Positions 30,800-43,509 are shown, counted from the first letter of the stretch. The stretch is 64,000 nt of DNA from Podochytrium sp. JEL0797 (GCA_027596195.1 JADGJG010000006.1:1-64000), one strand, 5' to 3'. Made by a program: numbers and translations. Notes: generated by a model not told the origin, from the sequence alone.

Positions 30800-31932
30800 A
30801 TGGAAACGGGAAAACGAGCCATCGACCGATTCGACACGATCCTCGAAGCCAGTGCCGTCCACGTGAAACCTTACATGCCGATGCTTGCGCGTTTTCTGCT
30901 GTGCGCCACGTTTTTGGAGGATTCCGTGCGGATCATGTGAGTTTTTATCGTTGGTGAGGGGAGACGCATTGTTTTGATCACGCATTATTTTGGGTTTAGA
31001 ACGCGATGGGATGATCAGCAATATCATTTACAACATGATCGCAGTAAGTAAACGAACGAAAACGATCACGCATGCGCGCCAACAAAATTCACATTGCCAA
31101 GCAAAACAAATAACACGACAATTCCCCTCCAGAATTCTCATACACATCCACCGTCACCTTCCTCTCCCTCAACGTCATCACCATGCTCCTCTGTTCCACC
31201 CTCGCCATCCTCAAACACCACACCGCACTCTCCGTCACGGGTTTCTTTGGCGTCGTTGCGTCGCAGTGTTACGGATACGGCCTCTTTTTCAATCGATCCT
31301 GGATGCTCCGGTCCCTCTCCGTTTCGGGCGGGTTGCTCATGCTTCTCGCGGATGCACTCAGCGTGTCACGCAAACGCGAGCTGTTTGCGCCACTGTTGAT
31401 TACGGATACGGGAGCCAAGCAGAAATCGAATTACTTGCACCTGCTTGGACGCAGCCTACTCGTGGCCCTCTTTTTGGGGTTCATGGTGGCCGGGGAAATG
31501 AGTGTCGCGAGGATGGTGGTTGCAGCAGTGAGTTTTGTTGGGTGTGTGATGGTGGTGGTTGGGTTCAAGGCCAAATGGAGTGCGTGGGTTCTGTTGGGTT
31601 TTTTGTGTGTGAGCAATGTGGTGTTGAATAATTGGTGGAGTTTGCATCAGTTGAGCTTTTTTTTTTTGGGGGGGGGGGGGGGGTGCGTTTGGTGATAGAG
31701 TTTTTGAACTGACGACGAATACGGTTTACTTTTTGGTTAGTGAGGACCCTCAGAGAGACTTTCAAAAGTTTGATTTCTTTCAGGTGAGAGGACCTCGAGT
31801 TCCTTAATACTTTTGGTCGATACGCTGACACGCGATTTCTTTCTAGACTTTGAGTGTCATGGGTGGATTCCTGCTCCTAGTCAACTCGGGCCCAGGCGGT
31901 TTGTCACTAGATGAGAAGAAGAAGGACTATTG
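30800..31932 (+). CDS. SURF4/Erv29-type ER cargo receptor
   Basis: Multi-pass ER-Golgi cargo receptor for soluble secretory proteins. The N-terminal exon starts M-E-T-G-K-R-A and has the family F-L-E-D-S-V-R segment. Exon 2 carries T-R-W-D-D-Q-Q-Y. Exon 3 (from about 31132) codes for the main membrane part with S-G-G-L-L-M-L-L-A-D and L-L-G-R-S-L-L-V-A-L, and the end reads F-D-F-F-Q-T-L-S-V-M-G-G then G-P-G-G-L-S-L-D-E-K-K-K-D-Y. The last four residues, K-K-D-Y, match a dilysine ER-retrieval signal. One intron near 31640-31745 holds an unusual T11/G16 run, and its donor could not be fixed. Confidence 0.9.
31657..31683 (+). repeat. T11-G16 homopolymer tract in a SURF4 intron
   Basis: A run of 11 T followed directly by 16 G, located where an intron must lie between the N-N-W-W-S-L-H-Q and D-P-Q-R-D-F-Q coding segments. 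The true length may be misread because such runs are hard to sequence. Confidence 0.85.
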
Positions 31933-32014
31933 AAGATTTCAAAAATACAAAAAACTTTTTCATACAACAGCTTGCAAACACAGCAAAAATGCAGCCTCCC
32001 TTCCCATTTTTCAA

Positions 32015-33761
32015 TCAATCCGTCACATCTTCCCATCCTTCGTCCTCATCGGCACCTTCCCCAAAAACCTCGTCCGCACCCCCAGTTGCCCCCCTCAACA
32101 AATCCTCCATCGAAACACCAGCCCGCTCCAAAAACAAGAGCAACAAATCCCTCGGAACCGGAATCAAATCCCCATCATCCTCCTCTTCCTCTTCCTCACC
32201 CTCAATTTCCATCGCCTCCCCCGCCTCCCAAGCCTCTTCACGAGTCGGCAAAAGAACCTTCACATCATGATCAATCCCCGACACACACAGCAAGCCATCT
32301 TGCGTGGGGTTAGGACACACGCAATTGACCACGTTTCGATCCGATTTGACCTTATTGATGAGTTTTCCAGTCGCCTTTTCCCAAACGAGAAGAGTTCCAT
32401 CATCGGATCCAGACATGATGCATTCCGAATGCGGGCCGTAAAAGTAGGCTTCTTTGATCATCGTTTGCCGGTTCCGATGTCCCGTGTACGCGTGCACTGT
32501 ATCAGATCCGTTTTGCTCCGGCTCAGCAAGTGGCGTAGTCGTAGATTCCGGAGAAAAATCCGACGCGCCATTGAGCGGCCGCAAGAGGTATACTTTCTCA
32601 TTCGAGTAACTCACAAGCAGATCCATCGTGAGTCCCGTCGGATCGAACTTGAGACTCGTGATTTTGTGTGGGTCGAAAGCCGCACGACGCCCACCGCCGT
32701 GGGGGGTAGAAGTAAAGTTGGAAGGCAAGTACGAGTACACTTCTCCACGCGTACAAGGATCCGGTTGAGACCACCACGATCCATTCGCCTCGGGAGTCGG
32801 CACTGCGCGTCGATCATACACACGCACGATATCATCGCTGCATCCGACTGCGAGATACTGCGTGTGGATCGAATGGATCGACATGGCGGCGACCCCGATC
32901 CCGGCATCTTGCGCCCCAAAGAACCGCGCAAACCGCCCCGCGCCGCGCGATCGCGCTGACTCATTCTCCACCTCAGCACCCACGCGTTTCGTTTTGGGTG
33001 TCCCGCGGTGCATGGTGGGAGGATCGACCCGCGCGTCCGGGTGTGTCGAGATGGATCGGTTCACGTCGATAAGCGTGAATTTGGTGCAGTGGTTTGCGCA
33101 GAGGCAGGAGGTGGCGATCCGCGTGTCGTATTGGTTGACGGTGCCGTCGTCGCTGCAGGAGAAGAAGAGGTGTGGGTTTTCGGGGTCCGCGAGGACTTCG
33201 TCCGTCATTTCGGTGTGGCATTTGAAGAGGCCGTTGAGGGAGGGTTTGGAATCCGTGAGTTCGATGTAACGGACGAGCTGGGATAAAAGGTGATTAAAGA
33301 GGCAAACCAGCAGGGTCGATATTCACCCCATTGGCAGCACACGAGGCGATTTTGCGGTCGTTGGAACCGGTGAGGAATTTTGCCGAAAAGATGTTTGCGG
33401 TGTGGCCGGTTTCCCAGGTGGCGAGCAGCTTTTCGGTGTTGTCGGCATAGGGATCCCACATGCGGATGGTGCAGTCATCTAATATATGGTTCATTAGGAG
33501 CTATTCTGCTCCATCAAAACACTACTCACCGGATCCCGAAATCAGCCTTGTTCCCTCCGCATTCCAGGCCAAAGTGTTCACACATCCGCGGTGGCCTTGG
33601 AGCGTGGGCTTCTGCACCTCAAGGCGGCTCTAGGAGGGTCGTGTTGATCAGGCCACTATTTGCACAATCCTCGCTTACCGCAAGCCGAAGAAACGAAACT
33701 CCTCCGCGGGTCGCAGTTGGGTCAAAGGCCTTGGCGGGGCGGCCGTGCGAGTGCGGGCCAT
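32015..33761 (-). CDS. DCAF6-like WD40 protein (CUL4-DDB1 substrate receptor family)
   Basis: WD40 protein whose repeats follow those of DCAF6 in order: G-H-R-G-C-V-N-T-L-A-W-N, S-G-S-D-D-C-T-I-R-M-W-D, G-H-T-A-N-I-F-S-A-K-F-L, S-C-S-D-D-G-T-V-N-Q-Y-D-T-R, L-A-V-G-C-S-D-D-I-V-R-V-Y-D-R-R, then after a linker Y-T-G-H-R-N-R-Q-T-M-I-K-E-A and S-G-S-D-D-G-T-L-L-V-W-E. The D-T-R and Y-D-R-R ends resemble the WDxR boxes of DDB1 partners. The start at 33761 (M-A-R-T-R-T) gives an N-terminus resembling DCAF6; 33771 in another frame is possible if the first acceptor lies four bases earlier. The tail is acidic. The large central insertion of animal DCAF6 is missing. Confidence 0.85.
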
Positions 33762-34087
33762 GATGCAGCATTTTTTGTTTTTTTGTGGCTCAGTTTTGCG
33801 CTTTCGCTCCACGCGTGAAATGCGAATCTGGCAGTGATTATTTTGCGATTCTTTGCACTCCTTTAGATGTGGAGGTCCAAAAAGCGATTGAAAACAGAGA
33901 AAGGATTTAAATGAAACTGCATGAAAGAGTTTTGACCAGAAATTAATCAATATGATTTGTTTATCTGCACAAGAACTGCCTCAATTTGTACTTGCAGCAG
34001 AGCTCCGGTGCCTTTCTCTCCCTTCTCAGTTCCGTATGTGAAAAAATCAACTTTTTCATTTTTCATTTTCACTTGCGAACCGCAAAG

Positions 34088-37000
34088 ATGCCAAGCGAGA
34101 AGCCCATCCCAATCGCTCCTGCCGCCACAACTCCACTGCCAACCGCGCAAACTAGATACCCAGCACCCCAAGCGTGTTCCCACTGCAATGAGATCACAGC
34201 CACCTGCAACGGAACTCAACCAGGGTGCTCAAAGATCGATAAGGCCTTGAAATGCGATTTTCCTCCTACTGGTGTGAAAGATGCACATCTGGATTGGGTA
34301 AACAATAATGAGGAGCGACTTAAACTCGAGGAATATCTGGGTATGTGTTTTGTTTTTTTGCGTTTTCGCTTGTGGGTTTTTTCACCTCGCTGACTTCAAT
34401 TTCGCTTCGTTGCAGTTTCTCTGGCCGTGGCTTCGAATCAACCACACATTCAACCAAATTCCTCTTCTGAAGAACTCTTATTATTAGCCCTTTCTGCTGG
34501 TAACCTCGGCCGGCTTTATCCATCTCGTGGGTGTTTTTTCTCATCTCGTGTTCTTTTCGCAGGAGAAATTTTTTCAAACAACTCGAACCAAGAATCACGC
34601 GTCGTTTCCGCCTCAAACCCCTCTCCTCAGCCCCATCCCCCCGTCTCCCACATATACCCAATCCAACCGTCATCAGGCCACTCACCCGACGAGTCAGAGA
34701 CCTCCTCAACCGCACATTCCCCGCACGAATACAACGAATCCGCATGCGACTCAGACGAAACGAACGATGCTGAAGTAGCCGCAATCCTGGCCGGCTTGTT
34801 CTCCGCACCTCCTGGCCCACCCCACCAAGAAACACAACAAACGATTCCTCTCGAACCAGCTGCCGAATGGTGGGACAGCGACAGCGACGACGACGAATCC
34901 AACCACCCAGATCCACCACCCCCCGCCTTCAGCAACCCCACTCCTTCCCCGTTACGCCCAGCTCGTCGTCGCGGCCGAAAACTCGTACACGACGTCCCCT
35001 CGTCACCATACTCGGACATGGAATACCGCATTGACGAGGAAGACGACGACCCACCCAGGACCAGTACGAGCGGTGGAGGATCCACACGACGACGCATCGG
35101 GAGCGGGAATTACACGCGCAAGCAAGCCACCGCGCCCAAAACGACGCATTCCACAGCCACAACGGCGCGGCTCGCACAACTCGCTGAAATGGTGTGTAAC
35201 CGGTTCCCACCGCTCCTCGACGACTCGAAACCAAAGCGTCGTATCTCGTTGAGGAAGAGTTGGATCGCGAATACCAAGACGGAGCTTGCTGCTGTCGGGG
35301 ATGAAAATGACGGGATTGAGAGGGTGTTTGTGTGCGTGTGTTGCAGGAAGGTGTATACGAGCTCGAATGGGTTGAAATACCATTTTAGTGTGCATGAGGA
35401 GGCTGATTTCCCGAGAGGGTGGTATTGGAAGTCGGGGCGAGTGGGGCCTGGGGAGGAAGGAACCTCGGACGAGGAAGAAGTCACGGCGGCGGCGGCGGTG
35501 GTGGTGGACAAGAAGAAAAAGAAGGGCGGGGAGGTTGGAGTGAAGGGGAAGCGCAAGACCGTGACGACGAGTGTTCCCGCGTTCGTGACTGCCGAGTTTC
35601 CTGCGCTCGCGGAGGACGCCATCCCGCAGAGGATTGCGGTCAAGAAGTGCCGGTTTCCGAACCCTGAGGATCCTGCTGTGAGCCTGTTTTATTGCATTAT
35701 CTGTGGGAAGGAGTATGCGTCCAGTAACGGGTTGTCGAGTCACTTTGGGAGTCACGCGGCGGAGGAGTTTCCGCGGGGATGGTTCTGGAGAGCTGGGGAG
35801 AAGCGGGGTCCCAGGAAGAGTCTGAAGGGGGGCGAGGAGACGGCTGGAAGCAAGAAGGCGCGGTGTGTTGGGGTCCCCGAGTTTGTGAGGGAGCGATTTC
35901 CTCCTTCCACTGGGTCAGGCACGGGGCAAGCTTGGGAGCCGAGACGGATCACACTGGGGAACAGTCAGTTTACGCGACCCGGGGAGGACAAGATGTATTA
36001 TTGCGCTGCTTGCGGGAAGAGTTATGTCACCTCTCATGGCTTGGATTACCACTATTCGCACCACGCTGCGACCGATTTCCCATTGGGCTGGTTTTGGAAG
36101 GGTATAATAGAGGACGACCAAGTGAGCGACGGAGGGGGCAAGGTGGAGGAACGGGAAGATGATGGCGATTCGAGAGATTCTGCCACCTCCTCCCCTTTTC
36201 CTGAGGGGCCCAAAACGGCCTCCTCAGCTACACGCGCCCTTCTACTTCAACGCTTCCCTCCACCACCTCTGGCTTCCTCCTCTTCCACCAACGCAGTGCC
36301 CCCTAAACCGAAGCGCATCACGCTCCTCCAAAGCTCCATCCCGCACCCAGTGAACCCGTCCCTCAAGCTTTTCTACTGCATCGTGTGCATGAAAGAGCTG
36401 GGGACAAGCAACGGACTCAAATACCACTACACCGCCAAACACAACGCATCCGAGTTTCCACCGGGATGGATCTGGGCCACAGGAAAAGTCCCCCTCGAAG
36501 AACACGAACACGGCGGCGAAAACGACGCACTCGACGACGACGAATTCTCCACCGACTTGCCAACCCCCACCGATCCCTTCCCCACCACGGATCCAGATCC
36601 AACCCCTCTCGACGCGACTCGAAAACGCAAACGCATTAGTCTCAGCAAAAGCGCGTTTCCGAACCCGTTGGACCCTTCCATCACAATATACCGCTGCATC
36701 GTGTGCGAGAAGGAGTACACAAGTTCGAACGGATTGCGGTACCACTACTCGTCGCATTTGCCGGGGGATTTTCCGGAGGGTTGTTATTGGAAACGGGGGC
36801 GCGTGAATCCGGGTGAGGATGAAAGTGAGGAGGAGAGCGAGGAGGAGGTGGATGGAGAGCACGGGTTGGATTGTAGGGAGGATGTGGGAGTGGCCGCTGT
36901 TGTGGGCAGGAAGAAGAAGTTGTTTGCATGTAAAGAGGAAGGGTGTGAGATCGTGTATAGCAGCCATGGGGGGTTGAGGTATCATATGGTGCACCATCAC

Positions 37001-37321
37001 GGTGTTGGGGTGAAGCCGGTTGCGCAAGACCACGACATGTTCTTTGACGCGGATGCTTGGAATAACCAAGTTTTCAAGAGGGAGAAGAGTGAGAGCGACA
37101 AGAGTGAAGTCAAAGTTGATGAATTGGAGGAGGGAGAGCGGGGCGTGGTGGGCGGTCGAGCGGTCGCGCCAGTGCTTCAAGGCGTCGGGGTGAAGGCAGC
37201 TGTGCATGGGGACGGGGATGTTCGGAATGATCAAGTTTTCGAGAGAGTGGAGAGCGAGAATGCCAAGATTGAAATCAAAGTGGGCAGATCGGAGGACATT
37301 TCTTTAAACGATGACGAATAA
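34088..37321 (+). CDS. Six-zinc-finger protein with repeated FPxGWxWK modules
   Basis: A large, probably nuclear protein. The N-terminal exon has C-S-H-C-N-E-I-T-A-T-C...C...C, resembling a fungal Zn2Cys6 cluster with one Cys missing. Introns lie at about 34340-34415 and 34500-34562. A long acidic, Ser/Pro-rich region follows. Then come six zinc-finger units starting near 35325, 35685, 35995, 36370, 36690 and 36925. The first five share R-I-x-L-x-x-S before the finger, C-x-x-C-x-K-x-x-x-(S/T)-(S/H)-x-G-L-x-(Y/S)-H-(Y/F), a second His and then D/E-F-P-x-G-(W/C)-x-W. The last unit keeps only the finger. The finger looks C2H2-like; the downstream F-P-x-G-W motif is not part of a classical finger. 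I do not recognise the family; DNA binding is inferred. Confidence 0.8.
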
Positions 37322-37375
37322 GAAGAAAATAAATTGGTTGAGAGTTGTGATTCAACAACGCATTAATCGTGGCGC

Positions 37376-37412
37376 GGGGGGGGGGGGGGGGGGGAAGGGG
37401 GGGGGGGGGGGG
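37376..37412 (+). repeat. G19-AA-G16 tract downstream of the zinc-finger gene
   Basis: Nineteen G, two A and sixteen G, about 55 bp after the zinc-finger stop codon, so probably in its 3' UTR. Four or more G-runs in this strand could fold as a quadruplex. Confidence 0.9.
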
Positions 37413-37554
37413 TTTTTTATGAAGCACGACAGCGGGACATTTTCGAGGGCTTGGGGGCGAATGACGGGAGATTTTGCCGCGTTCCAAATTCGCCAACAAA
37501 TTCAAATATTCCCAAAACGATTTTATTCGTAAATGTTAAAAAAAAGAAGAGATA

Positions 37555-38325
37555 ACATCAAGAACGAGGTTGCGATCGCGTCAAAGACTCGAATGGCCAC
37601 GAACGCCGCCTGTCAAACAGATTCACGAACCTCCACGAGCCTCAACGGGTCCCCAGCAACAGATCCATTCGTTTTTTTCATCATTTGGCTGAAAGAGGGG
37701 GAGGGGAGAGTTTTAAGCGTCGCGTGACAGCCTCTCCTGACGACACGAGAAAAGTTCAACACCGTCTACTAAGGCCCACACCGCAAGGTACTTTCCGCGA
37801 CAACACTTGTACCTGCTCAACGCAAAAGACCGCCACGAGATACGTTCAGGCAATGAAGCCTTACTAAGGTCCGTGACGGCAGGTGCAGACACTGGTCAAA
37901 GGGTTGCCACTTACTAGGGCCCACGGTGTGAGATACGCTTAACAACTTCTACTAGCGCCCGTGTTTTGGAGAGGATTTCGGTGAACGAAAACAGTGAGGA
38001 GCACGGATTTTATTCATGTTTTTTGGATCCCGACGAGCCGGAGTTTGAAAAAACCGTCAAAACTGTCAAAATTGGAAAAACTTGAAAAACGGATTCAGTT
38101 CCACGATGCGTACCATTTTCATTAGGTAAACAAGTGACTTTATTTTTTTCATATATTACATATATTTTGAGGGAGTCGCTGCGTGACGATATATTGCTGC
38201 GTGAGTCTTGACGGGTGGGGTTTGTGTCTTGACAGCTACATTACATTTGAGGTTCCGTGCAGCAAGAAGAAAGCGGCTTTGGTTTTCACATTTCGTGCAA
38301 TTTAAAACCCTTAGGAAATTGAAAA
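37555..38325 (-). repeat. Dispersed repeat, copy B
   Basis: Reverse-complement copy of the repeat at 3345-4165 and 53085-53800. Read on the minus strand it has the AATGTGAA block, the GTCAAGACTCACGC block, the CTGAATCCGTTTTTCAAG block, CTAGTA/TTAGTA boxes and the GAGGTTCGTGAATCTGTTTGACAGGC end. It carries more small changes than A and C, and the long frames of those copies are broken here, so the repeat is probably non-coding. Confidence 0.85.
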
Positions 38326-38415
38326 AAGGAACGGGGTGTATCGAGAATTTCTTAAAAATAAATAGAATAAAGTAGGAGGGAGGAGTGTTCCTAACGACGA
38401 AAAATGAAAATAGTC

Positions 38416-41400
38416 TCAAAACGGCATCGGCCTCGGCCCAAACCCCACCCTCCGACTCCCACCACGCGTCGACGACGACGAGCCCGAAACCAAAAAATCT
38501 TTCTCCACACGCACACGCACACTCGGTTCCACTTCCTCATCATCCGTATTCACAAGCGTAATATCTCTCGCGGAATGGATCCGTCGCGGCTCGTCCGAAA
38601 CAACTGGAAGCCGTGACGGCTCGTCCTTCACTGAACCCTCAGGAGATTCCCGCAACCTCTGTTTACCCAGAATAGTAGTAGCAGACGCGATGGGTCCGCC
38701 CTCAACACGTCCACCTCCCGCCGGATCCACCCCTCCAAAGAAACTGACTCGCTGATGCTTGCTCTTTTTCGCAGCAACACCACCCATGCGGCGCGTTGAT
38801 TCGTTGCTCGATACGGCAGTTTCAACGGGAGACGCTCGCATCGTGGTTCCCTTCAAGACGGGTCCAGCCGCAGTCGCGATGGAGTTATTTCGCTTCGCCG
38901 CGTATTTTCCTGAATGGGGCTTTCGCGTGACGACGGAGGGGGCGAATGGAATTGACGAAGAATTCAAAGAGGGTCGAAGTACAGGTGCCGAAAAGATCGA
39001 ATCGGCACGGTGGGGTTCGATTTCGGATTGAACAAAGTGAAGCAGCCGTTCAGCTTCCCAATCGACGCGTCTGAATCCGAAAAATCAGTTAGTACCAATG
39101 CGGTATGCAGCAAAAAATACTCACTTCTTCATTTCAACCACCCCACACGTTGGACCGACCTCGACTCGCACCACACCAATCACCTCCTCCTTCTCCACCC
39201 CAATCTCCCCCTCCACGAGTCGCGTTTCCCCCCAGCTGAAGTCATCCAAATGCCAAAACGCGTACACGGGCAAAACGATATTCCATATCGGCAAGCTCAC
39301 GAAATAAACAAACATCCAGAGGATATATATAGGTTGAAACGAGGCAATGGCAATGAGCGTGCCCGGGAGGAACAGGATCGAAATCATGATGAAGATGGGA
39401 AGAACGGTGAAGGTGCCAGTTGTGATACCGAGCGTGACTTGAACGACCAGGAGTATGAGAGTCGCCGGGAAAACAATGGTTCCAATCAAGTCGAGCTGTT
39501 TTTTTTGTTTCTGCGTTAGCCCAAAATAACTCAAAAATAACTCAAGCTGGAAAAATTGTAGATTTTTGAATGGAAATACTTGCCAACACAACAAAACGCA
39601 TGCTAAAACAGAAAATCCCACACAAATCCCTCATCTGCAACAACTCCACCAAATTATGCATCGTTGAATTGATCCACCGCCTGCGCTGAGAGACAAGCGT
39701 CTTCAAGTCGCTTGGCACAGTCGTCCGGCAAACTGCCTGCGGCACAAATACGAGTTTTCGTTTCGGAAACGTGCGCAACATGAGGGTCGTGAGGAACCGG
39801 TCTTCGCCCAACAAGAGCAGATTCTTTTGGTGCAGAGAGTCAACGGCGGTTTCGGCGTATTCTTCGACAATGTCGGGATTGACAAGAACGGGAACGACCC
39901 ACGCTCCGCAGGGCCCTTTGGGCATCTTGATGCGAAACATGGAGAAGCAGCCGGGAAGGCAGGTGACTCCGCCAAAACTCGATTCGAAACTCTTGCCGAG
40001 GTGGTGCGACAGGAAATATTCGAAAACCTGCGAGCGTCAAAATCCCCCAATAAGTTTTAGCTACGCGTATAATGAACGAGTAGAAAACACGAACCTGAAT
40101 CATGGTTACCCAAGAAGCAAACTTGTTTGCAATCTGCGTCTCGCCACACAACCCCATCACCTTTTCATCTCTCTGCATCGTCTCCACCATCCACCTCAGC
40201 GACTTGCACTCCACAGTCGTATCCGCATCGACCATCAACACCAGGGTATAAATATTCGCCGTCACGTTGTTCCCTCCAACGAACGCGATCTTGATGTGCA
40301 AATCGTACTCCAAAGCCGTCATCCGGTCATTGTACAACGTGCGCGAAAGAAAGTGCATGAGAATCATTTGCGAGTCCCTCTTGCCGCGATTCCCAGGCTT
40401 CCGTCGCTCCACCATCTCAGCAGGAGTACCACACTTGACCACCACCACCATGGGAACGCGCGCGTCCTCGTTGACCTCATAGAACCCAGCATACACTTTC
40501 GCCATATTGTGTTGCTCGGCTCCCTCGCAAATGGACGCGTAACTTTTGGCCTCGGGGTCACTGAGCTCCGACGGCCATTGCGGTGCGAACGTGAGCAGAC
40601 TCAATACCGCCTCGGGCGTCGACTCGGGGTTTCCAGAGCCAGTCACAAGGCCGTCGGCCACAACGAAAAGCAGTTTTTTGGCGTCCGGGTACTCGCTTGC
40701 GGCAAGAGATTCGATGGTGGCAGCCACGCTCTCGCGGCTTTCCGAATAACACGTAACAAACAGAATCACGTGCGGGTCTTCTTGAGGCTCGTTATTTTCC
40801 TCGTTGCCGTCGAAGATGGTGTCGACGCGTCGCTCCGGAATTCCACCCGCCTCTTCGAGCCTCGCACCCCTCCCACGACTCCGCCTTGTGGACCACTGCG
40901 CACCACTTGTCATAAGAAACACGAGCGCCATCACGACCTTGACGACAACGATCGACACAATAACAAGCAAGCACACAATTTGGATGCCATGGGTGATGGC
41001 ACAGCCCACAGGTTCCGCGTAAATGTACCCGACAATGTTTGACTGTTGGAGGCACTGAATGGCACCGACGGCGTCTTGCGAAGACCGGAACGCCAGTGTT
41101 GCGTCTTTTCCGATGGTGGAAACTGCGAGGGTCATAATGTCACGTTGCTGGAGAACGGTCGCGTTGGTTCGAAGCGCAGAAGTCACGTTCAGAATGGCGT
41201 TATTGTAAAGCAGCAGCGCGTGAGGACTGTTGCCGCTCGAAAACGCCTGTCCACTCGCATCCAAATCCAACCACGAAAAGTAGGCGATTCCGATCGGCAC
41301 GAGCGTCGAGATCCACGTGAAGTCTGGACACGGTTGACCCGGTTTCGGACCCAGAGGCGGACTCGCCGGGAACTTGAGATTTGGAAGCACGCAGTTGAAG

Positions 41401-41942
41401 GGCTGCTGAGAGCATGCGTTCGAAGCGGGTTCAAATAGGGACGTGATGTCAACGTTGAGCCAATCCGAAGTGAGGGAAATGCCGCGTTTTGCCAGAGCGG
41501 TCTGGACGTCCGAAATGTTGTAAAAGTAACCGTAGATTTTGACGCTGTTTTGGTAGGGAGCTGTCTGGTGATCAGCCTGGCTGAGGACAAACATTGGGGC
41601 GAGTGCCTGGGCCTGGTTGCAGAGAAGCAGCGGAAGTCCGACAGTCGCAAGGGCCAGCAGCACCCAGGCCAGGACAAACAGGACACACAGGGCCACCTGG
41701 TTGGTCAGTGTGAGCTAGAGAGCTTCTCACTAGGCGGTTACCTTCTCGCGCCAGGCCAGCTTCTCCCTCCTGGACTTGTTCCGCCCCAAACAAAAGTCGC
41801 AGCACAAACAAGTCACGAGAAGCGAAAACAGGGCCCACCAGTCAACCTTTTCAGTGGACCGGAGTTTACTGCGCGAATGGCCCATGTGGTTGCGGTACGT
41901 CGTGGCTCCGGTTCGCCGGAGGGGTTGTGGCGCGGTGCTCAT
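38416..41942 (-). CDS. Chitin synthase, class IV-like (Chs3 type)
   Basis: Family 2 glycosyltransferase that makes chitin from UDP-GlcNAc at the plasma membrane. The first exon starts M-S-T-A-P-Q-P-L and ends A-W-R-E-K, joined to a membrane helix in exon 2. A large extracellular loop is followed by the catalytic part: [26 protein letters not shown] (Asp-x-Asp type), [15 protein letters not shown] and Q-R-R-R-W-I-N-S-T. Several membrane helices follow and a Ser/Arg-rich cytosolic tail of about 180 residues ends at 38416. No myosin motor is present. Start and stop fit one gene with several 50-90 bp introns. Confidence 0.92.
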
Positions 41943-42196
41943 TTTCTCTGCTTGGAAGTCGAAGCTACAACTTTTCTGCAGGCTGCAAGGAGACTATGGA
42001 GAAGGGGCCAAAAAAGGAATTGTATTTGTCGATGCACATGCAGCCAGTAATAAGTAACAAATAATAGGTATCAGAAATAATAATATGGAACACCATCGCT
42101 CTGTTTACTTGTGCGCGTTGCAGAACACAACCTGATAATGCATGGCTCAGATTTAGATGCCAATCAATAAGCCAATAAACGGAACGAAGGAAGAAG

Positions 42197-43509
42197 TCAA
42201 ACCTTGATATTCGTGTGCTCGTTAAAGTGTTCGAGACACGCGTTGGCAGTTTCCACAGTCGCGAAAGTAGCCCAACATTTCTTGGAAGTGAAGTGCAGCT
42301 TCTGGAATCCAGGGTGAGTCGAGAAGACATTGCGAACTTCAGCTTCGGTGGGGCTGTGCGAGTACCGTCAGCAACGAGTTAAAATAAACGCAACAAAACA
42401 AAACCCGTGTGTTACTCACTTGGTGGTAATAAAGTTCATGCGGATAGTCTTTCCAGCAGTTCCGATCGAGCCGGGGGTGAAGTGTGGAGAGTATTCGAAC
42501 TCAACAGTGCGGGCCTTCATGCCGGTCGTTGTGTTGATCCGGTTGACGGCAGACTTAGCCAACGATCCCTCCTTGAAGCAAAGGAAGACGTATCCCTTGT
42601 GGTACCCTATTTGATTGTGTTAAAAAACCGTATTAAAAAAACAAGAAGTCAACAAATGCTAACTCACCAATGCGAGTGGCCCCAGGCAACTCAAAGAACA
42701 TCTTGTACAGTGCCGCAAAGTCTCTATCTAAGTTCTGCACATGCACCGTCTTGGATTCTTCTCCGCGGCTTCCAGACTCGCCACTCGCTTCCGAATCACT
42801 CTTCATGTGGTGGAAATAAGAATAAATGTTGGTCTCCCTCCAGAGGCGTTCGGCAGCCTTGGAAGCATACTCTGGAGAGCTGAAGTAGATCTTGCCAAAC
42901 GTTTTGGTGTGCTGTGCCAAATGAAAAGGAAAATTTAAGCACAAGGGTGAAGGGGTCGACGCGAATGCTTGGACGCGAAGGCAATGCCGAATTACAACTC
43001 ACCATGAACTGCGAGAAGCCCTCAATGGTCTCTACAATCTTTCGAAGCCCCTCCGGAGTCATTCCTTTCATCATGCGGACATACAGAACCGAGGACGGCT
43101 TGGCGCTTTGGTCGAGTGGCTGATTTTCGGCACGATTCGAGTCGGAAGGTTTGTGGAACGCAACGTCATCAATGTCCTGTTCATGTGAGAGAAGCGTTAG
43201 TTGGTGGTATAAGGAGTGTGGGAATGCGTGTCTTGCCTGCATTTGAGTGACCAAAGCGAGTGCGGCGTCCGTGGCTGTGCGGAAGTGGATCGTGGAGGAA
43301 CTCTTGTCTGCGGCAGAGAAGTTGATGCGAACGAAGCCAGGCAACTCTTTGGCCTGTGAAGAAGGAGTGAGATGGATGGCGGGCGAGGAGTAGAATCCAC
43401 GATCACGAAAATTCACCTCGAGGTATAAGTCGCCGAGGTCCTTGTGCTCCTTCGGACCCACGCGAAGGCAGTTGGTCAAGAGGACTTGCGGCTTGTGCAT
43501 GATGGTCAT
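42197..43509 (-). CDS. Multi-RRM RNA-binding protein
   Basis: Minus-strand gene beginning M-T-I-M-H-K-P-Q-V-L-L at 43509, with six or more short exons. At least three RRM-like units can be read: one around the F-V-R-I-N-F-S segment; a second with V-L-Y-V-R-M-M-K-G-M and, in the next exon, G-K-I-Y-F-S-S-P-E-Y-A; a third with T-V-H-V-Q-N-L and Y-V-F-L-C-F-K-E-G. A fourth, weaker unit ends with C-W-A-T-F-A-T-V. The alternation of RNP2-like V-x-V-x-N-L and RNP1-like strands supports RNA binding. Specific identity (for example a Whi3-like protein) cannot be claimed. The stop at 42197 assumes no further 3' exon. Confidence 0.7.

Noticed and set aside
31668..31695. Reading SURF4 straight through the poly-G tract
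   Set aside because: It would give poly-Gly then a stop and lose the conserved C-terminal exons, so the tract must be intronic.
36242..37234. A 330-codon open frame on the minus strand
   Set aside because: It mirrors the zinc-finger array on the plus strand, which has clear repeated ligands. Codon bias of the real gene keeps the antisense frame open.
39771..41042. A 423-codon open frame on the plus strand
   Set aside because: It lies antisense to the chitin synthase catalytic region, whose motifs are clear on the minus strand. The plus-strand product is His/Arg-rich without any domain.
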